This document shows positions 6,849 to 8,031 of a DNA stretch of 8,031 nt, piece after piece. The stretch comes from Tannerellaceae bacterium (GTDB lineage Bacteria > Bacteroidota > Bacteroidia > Bacteroidales > Tannerellaceae), in NCBI GenBank assembly GCA_031279915.1, contig JAITHO010000083.1, forward strand, positions 1 to 8,031. The letters are read 5' to 3'. The notes beneath the pieces are model-generated. The model saw only the letters and a list, made by a program, of their open reading frames with translations. It made no database searches and was not told where the DNA came from. How positions within the stretch are numbered: the stretch's first letter is position 1; the number at the start of each line of letters is the position of its first letter. Position numbers and translations under genes: made by a program.

Positions 6849-7802
6849 ATGCATGTAATCGAACTTATTAACTCCAGCCCAACAACTGCTTTCTCATTCG
6901 AGATTTTACCTCCGCTCAAGGGTAATAACATCCGCAAGGTTTATGCGCTGATCGACAAGCTCCTTGAATTTGACCCAAAGTACATTAATATAACCGCGCA
7001 CCACAGCGAGTATCTGTTTCGCAACCTTCCCGACGGCTCTTTTAGGAAGGTGCATGTCAGAAAAAGGCCCGGATCTGTCGCCATTGCTTCGGCCATCCAG
7101 AATAAGTACGGGCTCACGGCTGTTCCGCACATCATTTGCCGCGGATTCAGCAAGGAGGAAACCGAATACGCTCTTATCGACCTCAATTTCCTTGGCGTTC
7201 ACGACCTGCTGCTGTTGCGCGGCGACGATAAGGGGCTGGATGCGGAGGCTCTAAAGTCTGAGGATTATCACCGCTATGCCAGCGATCTGCAAAAACAGGT
7301 TAATGACTTCAACATCGGAATATCCGTTGACGGTACGAGCTTTGAGGCCAACGAAACGCCTTTCGCTTACGGCATGGCATGCTATCCGGAGAAGCACGAG
7401 GAGGCGCCGAACATGGAATCCGACCTCCGAATCGCCCTCCGAAAAGTTCGCGACGGAGCCCAGTATCTCGTCACGCAGATGTTTTTTGACAATGCTAAGT
7501 ATTACGATTTTGTCGATCGCTGCCGGCAAATCGGCATCAACGTTCCCATCATTCCGGGCGTGAAACCCATCGTGTTCAAGGATCAGCTGAACGTTTTGCC
7601 GCGGGTTTTCCGTTCCGAAATCCCCGAAGCTTTGGCTGCCGAACTGCGAAGCTGCAGCACGGAGGAGGATGTGCGACGCGTTGGCGTTGAATGGGGAATC
7701 AATCAGTGCCGCGACCTCATTGCCCATGGCGTTCCCAGCCTCCATTTCTACACTTTCATGGCTTCCGATAGCGTCTACAAGATTGCGCGGGAGATATATT
7801 GA
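6849..7802 (+). CDS. metF: Methylenetetrahydrofolate reductase
   Basis: A 317-residue cytoplasmic flavoenzyme that reduces 5,10-methylene-tetrahydrofolate to 5-methyl-tetrahydrofolate, the methyl donor for methionine synthesis. The barrel opens with FSFEILPPLKG (15-25), where Glu18 corresponds to the catalytic Glu28 of the E. coli enzyme. Then follow ITAHHSEY (48-55), VPHIICRGFS (92-101), LLLRGDD (121-127) with Asp126 at the flavin/folate-interacting position, ACYPEKHEEAPN (177-188), YLVTQMFFDN (206-215) and VPIIPGVKPI (232-241). Length is normal for the catalytic domain alone; there is no eukaryote-like regulatory extension. The start is supported by the short distance to the FSFE motif. No SAM riboswitch is visible in the 76-base upstream gap. 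Confidence 0.96.
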   Translation: MHVIELINSSPTTAFSFEILPPLKGNNIRKVYALIDKLLEFDPKYINITAHHSEYLFRNLPDGSFRKVHVRKRPGSVAIASAIQNKYGLTAVPHIICRGFSKEETEYALIDLNFLGVHDLLLLRGDDKGLDAEALKSEDYHRYASDLQKQVNDFNIGISVDGTSFEANETPFAYGMACYPEKHEEAPNMESDLRIALRKVRDGAQYLVTQMFFDNAKYYDFVDRCRQIGINVPIIPGVKPIVFKDQLNVLPRVFRSEIPEALAAELRSCSTEEDVRRVGVEWGINQCRDLIAHGVPSLHFYTFMASDSVYKIAREIY

Positions 7803-7854
7803 TTCTCGCGCGCGGCAGGGGCTCAAAAAGCAAGTCATTCCCGCTCGAAAAATA

Positions 7855-7962
7855 GAGGGCGTATCAAAAGTCAGTTTATCTTCCGGAGGGTTCAATATTT
7901 GAATCTGAACTCAGGTAGGTATCCGAAGAAATAAGTATTCAAAATACTTTTGACACGCCCTT
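7855..7962. mobile_element. MITE-like element with 17-bp inverted ends
   Basis: The left end GAGGGCGTATCAAAAGT (7855-7871) matches the reverse complement of the right end ACTTTTGACACGCCCTT (7946-7962) at 15 of 17 positions. The 108-bp unit is flanked on both sides by the dinucleotide TA (7853-7854 and 7963-7964), as expected for a TA target duplication. The interior is too short to code for anything. It holds smaller hairpins: TTCAA/TTGAA near 7891-7903, and AAGTATT/AATACTT (7933-7949), which overlaps the right end. It is likely a non-autonomous derivative of an IS5-like or IS630/Tc1-like insertion sequence; the parent is unknown. It starts 52 bases after metF and could also act as its transcription terminator, though no long T-run follows. 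Confidence 0.65.
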
Positions 7963-7968
7963 TACAAT

Positions 7969-8031
7969 CGCAAACGCCAATTGCAATCACGATCGTGCTG
8001 TGCCGACACCTACAAACGCAAACGCAATTGC
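7969..8031. repeat. Short direct repeat at the window edge
   Basis: CGCAAACGCCAATTGC (7969-7984) recurs as CGCAAACGCAATTGC (8017-8031), differing only by one missing C. A perfect 10-bp palindrome CACGATCGTG (7988-7997) lies between them. The second copy touches the window end, so this may be the start of a longer repeat region. No gene is seen in 7803-8031. Confidence 0.6.

Noticed and set aside
7251..7895. Minus-strand ORF of 214 residues
   Set aside because: It is the antisense shadow of metF, whose family motifs are unmistakable, and it would start inside the MITE-like element.
7857..7960. Simple rho-independent terminator for metF
   Set aside because: The arms are separated by 74 bases and only three Ts follow, while the TA flanks and IS-like ends fit a MITE better; a secondary termination role remains possible.

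Overview
The window looks like an ordinary chromosomal segment from a Bacteroidota member, most likely order Bacteroidales (Porphyromonas-like is plausible but unproven). Four things point there: promoter-like sites of the Bacteroidota form (TTTG, about 19-20 bases, TAnnTTTG); A/T-rich leaders with little Shine-Dalgarno sequence; a DUF4831-type secreted protein; and a peptide transporter with Bacteroidota-like sequence. Base composition is moderate in the genes and A/T-rich between them. There are six confident protein genes, and I saw no rRNA, tRNA or CRISPR.

Layout. Positions 1-267 hold a tandem array of exact 41-bp units, each carrying a strong palindrome; the array starts at or before the window edge. 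A minus-strand pair follows: a secreted DUF4831-family protein (3274-2204) and a POT/PTR proton-coupled oligopeptide transporter (2187-499). The pair is read from a promoter near 3304-3336 and ends at a hairpin terminator at 439-478. A plus-strand gene (3508-5040) diverges from this operon. It encodes a DoxX-like membrane domain fused through a twin-arginine-like segment to a TIM-barrel-like domain, and it is the most unusual protein here. A terminator, overlapped at its T-run by the next promoter, separates it from a small HU-type DNA-binding protein gene (5292-5564). A strong bidirectional terminator (5642-5686) lies between HU and the convergent branched-chain aminotransferase gene ilvE (6772-5750). 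ilvE diverges from metF (6849-7802) across 76 bases that contain two mirror-image promoter -7 boxes. After metF comes a 108-bp MITE-like element with 17-bp inverted ends and flanking TA dinucleotides, then a short direct repeat at the window edge.

Function. The window mixes amino-acid and one-carbon metabolism (ilvE, metF), peptide uptake (POT), nucleoid structure (HU) and two poorly characterised envelope proteins. ilvE and metF share a control region, and the DUF4831/POT pair probably shares a transcript. I see no defence, conjugation or secondary-metabolite system. The best leads are the 41-bp palindrome array, the MITE-like element and the DoxX/TIM-barrel fusion.
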